A stretch of DNA of 64,000 bases from Nipponacmea schrenckii (GCA_030562195.1 JAUJPP010000005.1:10102826-10166825); one strand, 5' to 3'. Shown: positions 23,901-36,004, numbered from the stretch's first letter. The notes: a model not told the origin generated them from the letters alone. A program made the numbers and translations.

Positions 23901-26900
23901 GCTCTAACCGACTGTGCTAAAGAACCAACACTCTAACCGACTGTGCTATAGAACCAACACTCTAACCGAATATGCTATAGAACCAACACTCTAGCCGACT
24001 GTGCTATAGAACCAACGCACTGATCAACTGGTCTATAGAAATGGGCGTTATCTATATTATTTGTCCTACCCATGATCGATAACGAAGCTATGTTTGATTT
24101 TCAGATCCAGCTATCGATTGTCACACAAGTCTTCTAACTACTGTAGTCGGTGTCACACCAAACTTTATAGTTTATCCTCCTGGAGACTTAACAACCGAGT
24201 AAGTTTAACAGTTCCCCTGTTTTAACCTTAAGGAAAGTAAAGGGATGGTAAAGATGTTTTCTAATTTGTTTCGGGACAGGGGTTTTCTATTTTTTTCGGT
24301 ACACTGTTGATTAATCCGAAAGTTCTTGTCGACCTTATTGGGATCGAACCCAGGACCATCAGTTAAACGAGCAAAGCATCCCACTCACTGAGCCACTGCG
24401 ACGCGACAGAATAACTCAAAGTGCCAGTTAAACGAACAAATATCTAACTCACTGAGCTACCGTTGCTCGACAGAATAACAGTGCCACAAAGTCAACAAAG
24501 GTTCTTTTTCAACAAATGATCCGTGTTTCGTTTTCAGGGAAGTACCATGTCCACTGCAACTCTGGTCAAAGGACAGAAGTCAAACAGTGCGAGTTGATAT
24601 AATGGGTTCCAGTGAAGGAAATGTTTCATGCCAACATTATCTACAAGCATATAATGGTGAGAGTCAGTTTTTATCGGTTATTTGTCTAGTTCTGCCCGCA
24701 GTTCGGAAACAGCTTCGAATGCGGGAAACTCTGTAATTATTAAGATCATCATAATAAAGATAATGGTTCATTTGCCATCTGTTTCAATGTTAAGTCACGA
24801 AGTTCAACCTTCTTTTTTCCAAAAATCTTGTTGAAAACTTTTTAATATGTCACATGAAAGCCTGGCCAATACTTCAAAATGCAATATATCAAGACTTTGA
24901 TACTCTTGAGCTAGTCAAAGTGATAATATTACATCGAGTTGTCGTTCCTTTCAACCCCTTTTCTTTTCATGTGACTACAAGAAACGACAAGCTCAGTATG
25001 ACAGAATGATAAAGGTATAACCAATATGGCGTCACGAAACATACGATCATAGCAAAATATCACGCGTTAAGACTTAAATCTTGCAAGCCTGAAGTTGGCT
25101 ACTTGTACTCGACCATCAGGTGTTTTTTTCTTCAGATTTAGGCGATGGAGAAGAGTTACCGTACACATGTCTATATGACAAACCATCGTACCTAAATTTA
25201 CATCGCATGCAGATACAAAATACTACAAACGATGGACGAGTTGTTCTCAAGGCTTATACTGTGGGTAAGTACCTTCGCCCTACCCTCCTCCTTTTCTACC
25301 TTACACAGACCCTAACGAGATGCTGGAGCATCAAGAGATATGGATGAATTGATACATTACCAAGAGTATATATGACGACGCAGCAAGGGCTTTGATTCCA
25401 ATGTAACAAATTTTCGGTCCTGTTTTATACTGCCCTTGACAGTTAAAAACCAGCATCTGTAAAAATGACGTTTTGAGAAATTCGAGGTTAAAGTTTGAGA
25501 TCTCCTCACCCAAAACTAAAGATATGAACGTTAACAAAATTTGCATACAGAAATTGAAGTGCTCTATTATCTAGTCCTGTGGTTAATATTGCAAAGATAT
25601 ATAAATGGGTGTAAACCTCCAATTGATTTCATCTATTTCAAGGTCAACCATGTGACGGCAGAACTTTAGAGAAATGGGCTGAAAATGATAAGAAGAATTC
25701 TCTAGAAATTCTGGAAATTGAAAATACATATGTCAAGTAAGTAAATATGTCAAAGGTCAATTGTCAAAGTGCAGCATGAGGTAATATACGATCCTAATTA
25801 ATACGAACAGTCTATATCAAATTTGAATTTTTCATCTATACCTTGAACTGAGCTCTATTAGGTGGGGTTAGGAAATATAAGACTACTCTATGCCTTAAAG
25901 ATGTGAAGCGAATATGTCTCTTTCATTTATTGTTTTCTCCCCTTTGATCTTCTAGCAATGGTTATTGTAAATATCTCTTAATGAGTGAACAAGATGATGA
26001 AAAAATAAAGCTCTTTGTCAATGGATCTTTCTATGATGACGATAAGGTAGATTCTGAGTGCCAGAAGGATTTTATTGCTCTTTATGATGGTAAGATTAAT
26101 CTTTCTATAGAGGTAGTTGGATTAAATGGAATCTAGTTGAGCCGTCGATATATCTTCATGGCCTCTATGGGATTTCTTAAAATAGCTCTGGTTTGTTTCT
26201 AATTGTATCCCTCAATTGCCCAAAAAAACACCAAAAGCAACCAAACAAGCGTTTTAAAGAATCTTTGGAGCATTTCAAACAGTCTTGCGAACTCAAATTC
26301 GTTTTTGCATATATTGAGTAATTCTTCGTCCTCTCTCAATCCTCGATGTAGCGTGTATATGTACGATATCCATATAACTCCATTGATTGACAGTTGACCT
26401 ATTTTAATTGCAGGTGTTGATGAGAAATCTCCAATGATTGCCAAATGGTGTGGAGGAGCAGTACCCGATGGTTTCCACAGTAGTGGACAACAGATGCTGG
26501 TGATTTTCAAATCCGATCATCAGGGTCGTCAACATAAAAACAACTATAATCTTGAATATATAGCTTATAAAGGTCAGTATTGATAATGCACGTGCATAAT
26601 TTTAAGGATTTGGTTCACCTTTGGTAAGAAAACAACACTTTTTGTACGTAAATAGCATCTTAGGGTATCGAAGATGATTCTATGGTTATATATTTGTATT
26701 TTTTTTAGAAATGTGCAGTAGATTTACCATTCCATTAAATGCCACGTCATCAAAACAGAATCTGACCTCGCCTGGTTTTCCAGATTATTATCCACCGTAA
26801 GTACTTCAAAAAAGTTTTGCGTTAATTCATTAGTGCTTACAATCTAGTGATGGCCCGTTAAGCTTAACTCTTGCATGAGTGGAAATGACACTTTGTGATT

Positions 26901-28197
26901 CTCAACGAGACTAACCAAACCGCAGATCCTTGGTAGTAGGAAAGCTAAGAGGAAATCAATAACGCGATTGTCAGTGCAAAATTTCCCGAATTATCGTTTG
27001 CTTTTTCTGACTTGTTTAGCTAAAACTGGACCAGAAATAGAAGATGTAAAACTCTATTATAATCATTTTATTTATTCATTTTATTCATTTATTTTATTCA
27101 TTCATTTTATTCATTCATTTTATTCATTCATTTTATTCATTCATTTTATTCATTCATTTTATTCATTCGTTTATTTCAGTGACTCCCTGTGTAGTTGGTC
27201 AATCCGACCATCAAGTGATAACCATTACATAGTGTTTCAACTACTGAGGACTCATCTTGGACCTCACTGCAGGTCCCTGCTTACTGCATATCAAAGTAGG
27301 TAGAACTGCCTGATCACACCGTTAAATGAATACTACATCTTAGACTGAACATTGGGCCAATAAGAGCATATATTCATCAACCTGCTGTCATAAATAACAT
27401 AACCGAATCCTTATATTGATCATTCTTGTGAACTTATTACTTAATGTTCATAGTTAGAGGTAGCACCACTTTCACTTTAAGCTTAAGCACTCGGAGTGTT
27501 TTGTGGAAGCGGTCAAAAACAATTATAGTCAAAATTTTAATTGAAAAAGGAAATATATTTCCGATTTTATCTCGAACATGTATTGGAGCAACTAGAAAAC
27601 AGATTTTACATTTCCTCATGCTGTCAATTTTTCATATCAGGTGACGAAGATTCCGAACATAAGACGATTGGTCGGGCTTGTGAAGATGAAACGCCGACAT
27701 TGAAGAGCAGTTCCGGTGCCATGGAGATTGAATTTAGATCAGACAGCTTTTGGAATGTTGGAGGTTTTCTTGCGGAGTTTTGGGAAGAAGCCATTCCTGG
27801 TTTGTATACATATTTCTAAGGGGCCGGGACAGGGGCGAGTGGGGGTGGAGCTAGTTGATAACAATATGAAACCTGAGTCAAGTTGAGAGACACGCCTTCG
27901 GAAACATATTTTGGTCAACCTTCAATACCTGTGGTTCGAAAGGGATTAATTTGATTTCCTTCAATAGACGGGAAATGTTTTTTTTTCTTTTCTTTGAAGC
28001 ATTAACGTTAATTCATTTCAGAGCCTGAATTGGAGCCGAAAGCGAAACCGGAATACGAAACAAATCCTAAATCGGAGCCCAATTCCGAACCCCGGGTCGA
28101 TTCCGTAGAAAATAAACCAAAAGGTGGTTGTGTTAAAGTGACAGTATACAGTATATATGTTTATTGCTTATTAACATTGTTCCATTACATCAGTTGA
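20903..28197 (+). CDS. Multi-CUB-domain protein, 15 exons seen, 5' end missing
   Basis: Exons: 20903-21036, 21527-21670, 21998-22094, 22882-23009, 23352-23522, 24105-24198, 24538-24656, 25136-25264, 25643-25736, 25956-26089, 26414-26572, 26709-26796, 27180-27295, 27641-27799, 28022-28197 (TGA). All are GT-AG and join in one frame of about 646 residues. They give one partial and four complete CUB domains (about residues 1-92, 93-225, 225-338, 339-467, 468-588). The best match to the family is domain 4, with FIALYDG, MIAKWCGGAVPDG and MLVIFKSDHQG. Domain 5 has SPGFPDYYPP. CUB domains are extracellular beta-sandwich binding modules, so a secreted or surface protein is expected. No protease or other enzyme domain is visible. 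The signal peptide and the start of the first CUB were not found upstream. Repeated phase 1-2-1 three-exon units indicate growth by module duplication. Confidence 0.85.
22514..22699. repeat. 62-bp tandem repeat, three units (copy 2)
   Basis: Same intron and unit as 10786-10910, with one more unit, starting at 22514, 22576 and about 22638. It behaves as a VNTR between the two copies. Confidence 0.8.
23661..24040. repeat. About 29-bp minisatellite of tRNA-like A-box units, 13 copies
   Basis: Units read CCAACGCTCTAACCGACTGT plus GCTATAGAA. On the minus strand each gives TAGCACAGTCGGTTAGAGCG, matching the Pol III A-box consensus TRGCNNAGYNGG and the D-arm of a tRNA. The array fills most of the 582-bp intron between exons 23352-23522 and 24105-24198. 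The same unit occurs at 30177-30462, fused to a SINE body. Confidence 0.85.
24321..24486 (-). mobile_element. SINE family A head with duplicated A-box segment
   Basis: On the minus strand there are two successive A boxes (GTAGCTCAGTGAG and AGTGGCTCAGTGAG), each followed by related sequence with a GCTCGTTTAACTG-type end. A single B box then follows (GGTTCGATCCC) with AATAAGGTCGACA. The layout is the head of the complete SINE at 50738 with about 75 bp around the A box duplicated. No SINE body follows. Confidence 0.65.
27066..27172. repeat. 13-bp TTTTATTCATTCA array abutting a splice acceptor
   Basis: Near-perfect repeats run to within a few bases of the acceptor at 27178-27179 of the CUB exon 27180-27295. 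The array occupies the position of the branch site and polypyrimidine tract. Confidence 0.85.
28022..28197 (+). CDS. C-terminal exon of CUB gene: stalk and possible GPI signal
   Basis: The last exon encodes a Glu/Pro/Lys-rich stalk with repeated EP(K/N/R) steps, then KPKGGC and the hydrophobic end VTVYSIYVYCLLTLFHYIS, followed by stop. Small residues, a short spacer and a terminal hydrophobic stretch fit a GPI-anchor attachment signal. A C-terminal membrane segment with no cytoplasmic tail is the alternative. A GTGGTT within the exon is a poor donor, so reading through to the stop is preferred. Confidence 0.65.
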
Positions 28198-29687
28198 CAA
28201 TACTCTGGCCTAGTGTGTCTTTAAATTATTATGAAATTCTTTCCTCATCAAACATTCATCATGAATCACGCGTAATACGGTGCCGGAATCTCGTGTGTGT
28301 GCATTTCGTGTGCTAAAAGCTTCACGGGGGAAGAGAGTGCAACTCAGGGAGAATGATTAAGAAAATATAGATAACAGGAAATGGTATAGGAGAGCAAGAG
28401 CTTACTTTTCCAATCTTCGCGTGCGTACAATCTGACCCTTCCTTTTTACACGTGCGTGTATGCTTTCCTTGCATTCATTTAGACGCTTTTAATCTGCGCG
28501 TGTGTATGTGTAGACGTTGTCACGCCTACTTTGCTATTGATAATTAACAAAGTGTATATGGAAGCTGGAGATGCGGTGTTATAAAGAAGCGTATATGTAG
28601 GTCGTACGTGCTTGCACACGTGCATAATATAAATTCAATTTTTTTTTGTTAACCTTGACCTAAATCAATTTGCTGTTGTTTACATAATTTTCTTCTTAGC
28701 GCATTCTAGGGATTTTCTAAGGTTGTATTATTTTCTCTATATAACAGAATACTTTGTGGACTTATTGACCATAGAATATGGGGTGATGAAGCGATAGAAT
28801 AAGGAACCCTTACCGTTGTGAAAATCTTATTATTGGAAATTTTAACTTAATATATGAAGTCGCCTTAAATGGGTGACATATTTCATGATGATGCGTTGTT
28901 ATGTGTGATTGCATGCGCCATGTGCATGTATGTGAGAGCTTCTATTAATGCGCACATACTAGCTTCTTTAAGTGCTACTTTTCCGTTCCATTTTTGTAGT
29001 CCGATGAACTTTGAACTCTGTGTCATTGTGATTGGTGATATGCGTACAAGTTTAAGAAAAAGGATTTTTAATGCGGTTCGGGTGGGGCTATTTCGAGTGG
29101 ATACTCGCTCAAGTGTTTTTGTTGACGATTTAAGGTTATGTGCCAATATAGCTGGTAAAAAAATCCAAGAATTCCATTTTTTCTGGAATAGATCGTGCGG
29201 AACTTTAACTAGGCAGGCGTTTAATGTTGGTGCTTTTCTTTGTTTATATAAAATGTGTATATAATGAAATATTATTTATATTCCTTCCGCCACTGCCTTG
29301 TACACCGATCATAATTCATTACCTCGTCTTTTATACCGTTTTATTTCGATTGCTTGAATCATGTTTGCCAAGAGTTAGCGCCCTTGTTGAAATATATGGG
29401 TCTGATTGATAAACTGCGATCAGTAACGAAGCGTTCTCATAGTGGCGTCTACTGAAGATTTACTTTGTTTTAAAGTCATTTTACTTTCCCTAATTGCACT
29501 AGATAAGTCTAATTTGGAAATGGAAGGGTGTAAAACTCCATGAATCATTGTCAAGACCCCCCTCTTTTATGATTTCTTTAAAAAAAAATACTTGTTTTGT
29601 TATTGAAGGTTATTGAAAATATCTTGTTTGGATCTAAAGTTATTAAAATACAAAATAATTTATGAAATTTGTTATTTGAATGATATG

Positions 29688-29693
29688 AATAAA
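29688..29693 (+). terminator. Possible poly(A) signal AATAAA for CUB gene
   Basis: AATAAA about 1.5 kb past the CUB stop codon. It would imply a long 3' UTR; position only, no transcript support. Confidence 0.25.
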
Positions 29694-29943
29694 GTTACGT
29701 TTATAAACTCAGATTGGTATATTATCATTATTAATTAATCTCGTAGGAAACCAGTGAATGGGTAAAACATTCGGTAATAATCGGCATTTTCCGTAAAGCT
29801 TAATCCCACTTTCGTTGTGTATTCTAGTATTGTGTCTACATTGAACATAGTCCGGCAAACAATTGCTTCAATTTTGCAGGGCACTGGCTGTTGTTTCACT
29901 ATAAAGAAAAAAGAAAGAAACAACTATATTTTACAAGGATAAC

Positions 29944-30176
29944 AACTTAGGTTCACAAGTCCGCCGTGACAGGGATCCTTTCTACCAGCTGGTCCTTGGC
30001 CAAACCTCTTGGCATTGATCTTTCCCGGATTATCCGTACCCATTTAAAGCTGGGTGGACTGGAATTGTGAGTGAAGATGACTTATTCAAGGTCATCGAAC
30101 TTTCACACACCGATCGAGATTAGAACTCACGTCCGACATTTTCAACGTATCCAAGCAAATGACGTCATGACGTTAA
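29944..30176 (-). mobile_element. SINE family B body
   Basis: On the minus strand a B-box-like GAGTTCTAATCTCG is followed by a body containing GGGTACGGATAATCCGGGAA and TTTGGCCAAGGACCAG, ending GGATCCCTGTCACGGCGGAC. The same body occurs in reverse orientation at 57064-57215. Its A-box side is the tandem array at 30177-30462, so the element looks like a tRNA-derived SINE whose head has been multiplied. Confidence 0.7.
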
Positions 30177-30462
30177 GAACCAACGATCTAACCGCTGTGC
30201 TATAGAACCAACTCTCTAACCGCTGTGCTATAGAACCAACGCTCTAACCGCTGTGCTATAGAACCAACTCTCTAACTGACTGTGCTATAGAACCAACACT
30301 CTAACCGACTGTGCTATAGAACCAACTCTCTAACTGACTGTGCTATAGAATCAACACTCTAACCGACTGTGCTATAGAACCAACACTCTAACCGCTGTGC
30401 TATAGAACCAACACTCTAACCGACTGTGCTATAGAACCAACGCTCTAACCGACTGTGCTATA
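30177..30462. repeat. 28-29-bp A-box minisatellite at a SINE head, 10 copies
   Basis: Ten units of the GAACCAACRCTCTAACCG and ACTGTGCTATA type. On the minus strand each is a tRNA-like A box (TAGCACAGYYGGTTAGAG). It joins directly to the SINE family-B body (29944-30176), with the B box about 50 bp away, the usual A-to-B spacing for a Pol III promoter. Confidence 0.85.
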
Positions 30463-30854
30463 GAATCGTTTGATTTAACGGGTGAAACTTTCCGTACACT
30501 TGGCGATTTCCCTAAAGCAGGATTTTTGCTGCAGACCACTTTGTGCTGTTTGCAGATTAAACAATATACAATTATCTCCCTTGGGCAAATACGTGTTGGA
30601 AGAATTATAGGACTACGTAATTGAATGGTACGCGGGGACTATGTCGTCCAATGAAAGCCCTTGGTTTGAGTAATCTTAAAGTGAACGGTCGAAATATACA
30701 GGACATATTCAATATATTTTCTAACCAAAATTTGATGAAGAGTTGCCTCCCTTGATATTTTAGTACATGTATATTATTTATTAAACTTCTGACTTTTCTG
30801 TTTTATTTGTGTAAACTTGTAGTGTATGTGACAAAATTTGTCTGTTTTTGCTAT

Positions 30855-30955
30855 GTAAGAAGCATATGTAGTTTCGTGTGTGTTATTTCCATGTAAGAAC
30901 CATATATAGTTTCATGTGTGTTATTACCATGTAAGAACCATACATAGTTTTGTAT
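30855..30955. repeat. 38-bp minisatellite, inverted orientation, about 2.7 units
   Basis: Units contain TAGTTTCGTGTGTGTTATTT and CCATGTAAGAACCATA, the reverse complement of the large array at 33537-34050. The two arrays face each other across about 2.6 kb. Confidence 0.8.
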
Positions 30956-32078
30956 GACCGATCCGGATTTCTTTACCCGGTTACCTAGAGATCAAAAAGC
31001 AGGCTAGGGTGTTTCACTCCACATCTAATTTCATTCACAAATACTTGATTTAATAAAAGATGAAAATTTATTTTCTTTCGATTTAATTTACCGTCTTTCA
31101 TGTGGTATATTTTATACAAGTGATTCCGCGTGTTTTTGTTCCACAATGGTCACGTTGTGGCTATTTTTAGAAACGGAAGTGACAAATACCTCCCTTATTT
31201 CAAATAGTTTCTAAAAATATCACATTTAGACCAGATGCACAGAATACGTTTAATCTAAATTGTACTTATGAGTAATGTGGAAAATAGGAAATTTAAATTC
31301 CTTTTAATTCATATCACAAACTTACTTTTTTTTACATTATTTTTTAAGGACATGTTTAATTTTAAAAAAAAATGATCTAATTCTGCTTATTTCCATTTTT
31401 TAGTTTGCTAAATTTTCATTTTTGTTTACAAATATTTTTTTTGCTGAGTTAATTTGCCATAATTGGGGGAAATAATAATATATACTATTGTCCCGTCGTC
31501 CAGTTTTTCGGCTTAAAGCCTTCCACAGAAAAACTGAAATAGGTAAAATCTAAATAATAAAAAAAAGGAAACGAAACGAAACATTTATTGATGTACATTG
31601 AAACCAACTTGGAATCGTTCCAGATTTAAATGAATAGAGTTCTGAATGAAAATAAAAAGGCAATTTTACGTTTAAAATGTGCGATATGTTCACGGTGTAC
31701 TTGAGACATTTTTCAGGTGTAAAGCGGCTTATTCAGTACACTTGAAACCGATCACTGTTCTGTTCAATGTGCTCGTTAAAAGCCAATGAAGATGTTTAAG
31801 TATTCCGGTACTCGGTCAAGTAATCAAGTCGAAGGAGACGGATCTCTGAAACTGACAACTAATTTCTGGTTCTGACAATCATGTCACTTTCTATGGAGTT
31901 ATATTTGAATAAATTTACCAATAATTTCACGAAAAATCTCTTCTTCAAATATTACAGGGCAATAATATTATAGCAATAACTAGAAATAGGAAAAGATATT
32001 TTCCAATTCTAAATTAGATTCGACTTATATTAGATTACCACAAAAGCTGGAATTTCATAAACAGCTTTTTAACATATC

Positions 32079-32395
32079 ATGATACAAGGGTAATAATACG
32101 ATATGTATCGCAACATTATGGTCACGATACGACATGTATCGTGATACAAGGGTCACGATACGACATGTTTCGCGATACAAGTGTCACGATACGACATGCA
32201 TTGCTATACAAGGGTCACCATGTGATATTTATTGCGGTATTAGGGGCACGATACGTTTTATATCTCTCGATATAAGGTGCACGATACGACATGTATCGCG
32301 AAACTAGAGTCACGATGACATGTATAACAATATAAGGGTCAAGATAAGACATGTATCGCGATACAAGGGCCACGATACGATATCAATATGTTTCA
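32079..32395. repeat. About 31-bp palindrome-rich tandem repeat
   Basis: About ten degenerate units built on ACGATACGACATGTATCGCG and ATACAAGGGTC. The core GTATCGCGATAC is a perfect 12-bp palindrome. Related fragments (ACGATACGCGTATCGTGATA) continue near 32518-32545. Confidence 0.8.
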
Positions 32396-33536
32396 ATATC
32401 TATTGTAACTGAGATATTATTTAGGAATGCATTTCCTTCAATTCTATTTAACAATTATAAAACTTCCTACAATAGTATGGAATGAGAGGTATCGTCAAGT
32501 ATCGATACACAACCTTGCAATACGATACGCGTATCGTGATATGTTGATTCAACGATCTATCGTACCAGTAATAAAGTTAGAACCATACGAAGTTTCGTTT
32601 GTGTGTAACCCTTATTCATCAGCAGAGGCTTGCGAAAAGCAGTTAGTAAAATACGTTCCTGACAAACGCCAGGTTTTCCACAAAACGGTGATGAAATTTT
32701 AAAATAGTGTTACACAATACAAAATCACACGTTCTAGTGATATTTATAAATCAAAGCCCTTTCTTTTTATACGGCGCCATAATTCACACCAGATATTATG
32801 ACTAACACCTCCCTCACTCTTCCCGCCTTTATATTTTACCAAACGACATTTCACCACAAGTTCTTATAATATCCCGAAAGGTCGTCAGGGTGGCACGAGC
32901 TACATACCTTAACAACCATTCCAACTATCACGAGCTGGGATAGAAACGGCGGGAACTAGCTTGTGAAGAATACAATAGTTTGATTATTTGGAATAATCTC
33001 TTCCTGGAATTGAATTCTGATTTTCTTCTTGGAATAGAATTTAAATTTGGAACCATAAAATTGGTGAGTTAAAATTTAATTTGTTTTTCGCGAATTGGTT
33101 TTCAAAATCCTGATAATGAAATAGATTCTGTAAATTGAAAACTGATTATCTTTTAAAATTTACCACTTGCCCGTGTGGACAACGATTCTATATTTGAGCA
33201 GGAGCTAACGTCGGAGTTTTATTTTCCTAATTACGGTCTTGGATTTTGTCTTTGCGCAGTACCTAACGTTGTAGGTTTTATCTTCCTGATCAAGGCCTTG
33301 TTTCGCTAAAACATAGCCAAAATACAATCAGAATGTTTTAAAAAAAGCATTGATTTAATTGGATAATAAAACTTTATTTTGAAATCGGTTAATGTGATTG
33401 ACCAATCCCATGAATACAACCAGATGATCAAAAAATTGGGAAGGTAAAACTCGGTTTAATTCCGTTTGACCACCACCAATTGTACTTTTCAATATAGATA
33501 TTTTAAAAATTTTATATTCAAATGCATGCCGAGAAC

Positions 33537-34050
33537 CACACGAAACTATTTATGGTTCTTACATAGATATAACAAGCGAAACTACGTATGGTTCTTAAAT
33601 GGTAATAACACACACGAAACTACGCATGGTGCTTACATAGAAATAACATACACGAAACTATGTATGGTTTTTATAGAAATAACACGCGAAAATACGTATG
33701 GTTCTTACATGGAAATAACATACACGAACTATGTATGGTTCTTACATGGAAATAACATACACGAAACTATGTATGGTTCTTACATGGAAATAACATACAC
33801 GAAACTATGTATGGTTCTTACATGGAAATAACATACACGAAACTATGTATGGTTCTTACATGGAAATAACATACACGAAACTATGTATGGTTCTTACATG
33901 GAAATAACATACACGAAACTATGTATGGTTTTTATAGAAATAACACACACGAAACTACGTATGGTTCTTACGTATGTATTATTTCCATGTAAGAAACACG
34001 TAGTTTCATGTGTGTTATTCCCATGTAGGAAACAAAGGTAGTTTCGTATG
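33537..34050. repeat. 38-bp minisatellite with an inverted end
   Basis: About a dozen units of CACGAAACTATGTATGGTTC plus TTACATGGAAATAACATA. Near 33965 the orientation flips and the last one to two units read as the reverse complement, so the right end can fold back on the array. The long open frame across it (33466-33831) only reflects the repeat. Confidence 0.85.
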
Positions 34051-34599
34051 TTCAAAAAGTGACTTGACCTCGTGCACAGTTTGCTCGATCAGAATCACAA
34101 AATCCGACAAATTCTTTCTTGAAATATCATTTCTTGTGCCAAAATTTTCAATCTGCAAACACGTGTCAAACCCGCCTTGACCTGCGGCTCAAAGTTTTTA
34201 CAAGAAATCCCACTACAATCTGGTCTGAAGATTTAGTTTCATAAATATTGTTTAAATTTAGTCTTTCACTATTTGATTCCGAGGGTCTGTTTTGACAACT
34301 GGAAGAAATGTGATTCCAGAAATTCTTTCTCGGTTTTTCAACTTTAACTTGGAATATTTCTTTAACTTGCCAGCGGTCATCTCGACATGTTTTAAGGCGG
34401 ATCATTGAGTAGCGTAGCTTTCATCTTAAATACCTGGCTCACCTCTCGATCGACGGAATCTTAGATAATCTGAGAGCAACTAGATGTTCAAAAACTATTA
34501 AAAAAACTGGCTTCTTCTAAAACTCTGAATCAAGTCACCTTGAGCACACCCGCGACTAAAGAAATTCATTTAACTCGGTTAACCTATGTTTTGTCCACC

Positions 34600-35065
34600 C
34601 CAATGATGCGACTACGTTTATTGTACGGTTGCACCTATGGTACACTTATGTTATGTGTACATTTTTAATACGGCCACGTTTATGCTACGGTTACAACTAT
34701 ACCACGATTACACCTATATTACGGCTACAACTATTGTACGACTACATTTATACTACGGTCACAACTTATACCCACGATTTCACCCCTTTGTTTTACGGAA
34801 AAATTTCACCCATCTTTATGCCTACAACTATGGTACGGCTACATTTATACTACAGCCACAACTATATCATGATTACATCTATGTTACGGCTACATTTATG
34901 TTACGACTACAATTATGTTACGACTATAATTACGGTACGATTTCAGTTATTATACGGTAACGTCTATACCACGATTTTACCATTAATACGACTACGCTTG
35001 TAGTATGGCTACATTTATGCAACGGTTACACCTATGTTGCACCTATGTTACGACTACATTTACAT
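34600..35065. repeat. About 18-bp degenerate tandem repeat
   Basis: Units vary around TTACGGCTACATTTATAC and TTACGACTACAATTATG. Because the unit is near 18 bp, several frames stay open and look like Tyr/Leu-rich proteins; these are repeat artefacts. Confidence 0.8.
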
Positions 35066-36004
35066 GTATAGTAATGCTAAACCCATGTACAGATACACTT
35101 TAAACACCGCCACTGTTGTTGGTCAACATTGGTTAAACAAAATGTTCTCCGTGAATACAAAAATAATTTTCACATCTTTATAAATATTATCACTCATAGG
35201 ACTACGCTTATTTTTAAGGCTGTTAGTTTCAAATTCACCTGTAAACACAGACGATGAAATTGTAATGTGTTCTCAGATCTCGCGCCAAAACGTGACTTGT
35301 ACATCTTCTCGCCGTGTTAACAGTTGCCGAGGTGCCGGAAATGAAAACAAAGTAGTTCATAATGCCCCGCCCTAATTTAACTACAGAATATATACCCTTT
35401 ATAAGTTTATTCGTGTTTTATATACTTACAAAATACTATATGATAGATATACTAATGTCTTCAATATGACTTACTACGTCACTGTTTCCATTTGGTTCAA
35501 ATATTACGCGCTATATTTAGAACGTATGTACCTCGTGTGTTTTCCCGCGTTTTTTTTATAAGCATCAAACCCTCCCTTCCCCGTAATCTTTGTCCAGTGT
35601 TATATACCATAGAAAACCACACGTATAATTCCATTTTGATAAGCGATACGGGTCGGTAAACTTCATTACAGAATAAAAAGAATAAAAACGGAGTGCACTG
35701 TTCAGGCCAACCGGTTTTTACGGTTTTATACTTACTATTCCAAATAAAACCAATTCCATGAAACGACGAACTTAAGTAACTCAATGTTATGACCTATTTT
35801 ATTGTGTTTTAAAACCGAATACACTGGGAACTACAAAGGAAGAATTTTCTAAATAAAATGTAGTTAACACAGAATTTCTATATAAAAACTGTATTATTGC
35901 CATGGAAAGTAAATAAATCCTATTCGACCCAGATGGTCTCAATATGCCGTGTTTAACAAGATCGGTATTCTATATACCAAACTAACACCCTCTAGTTTGA
36001 TTCT

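Noticed and set aside
26199..26510. 103-codon minus-strand open frame
   Set aside because: Shadow of an intron and the CUB exon 26414-26572 on the plus strand.
28869..29264. 131-codon open frame downstream of the CUB gene
   Set aside because: No recognisable domain, no splice context, and an almost equally long frame on the other strand. Possibly 3' UTR.
33466..33831. 121-codon frame with repeated YGSYMEIT
   Set aside because: Product of the 38-bp minisatellite; no start context, splice signals or family.
34629..35003. 124-codon Tyr/Thr/Leu-rich frame
   Set aside because: Product of an 18-bp degenerate repeat; overlapping frames look equally coding.
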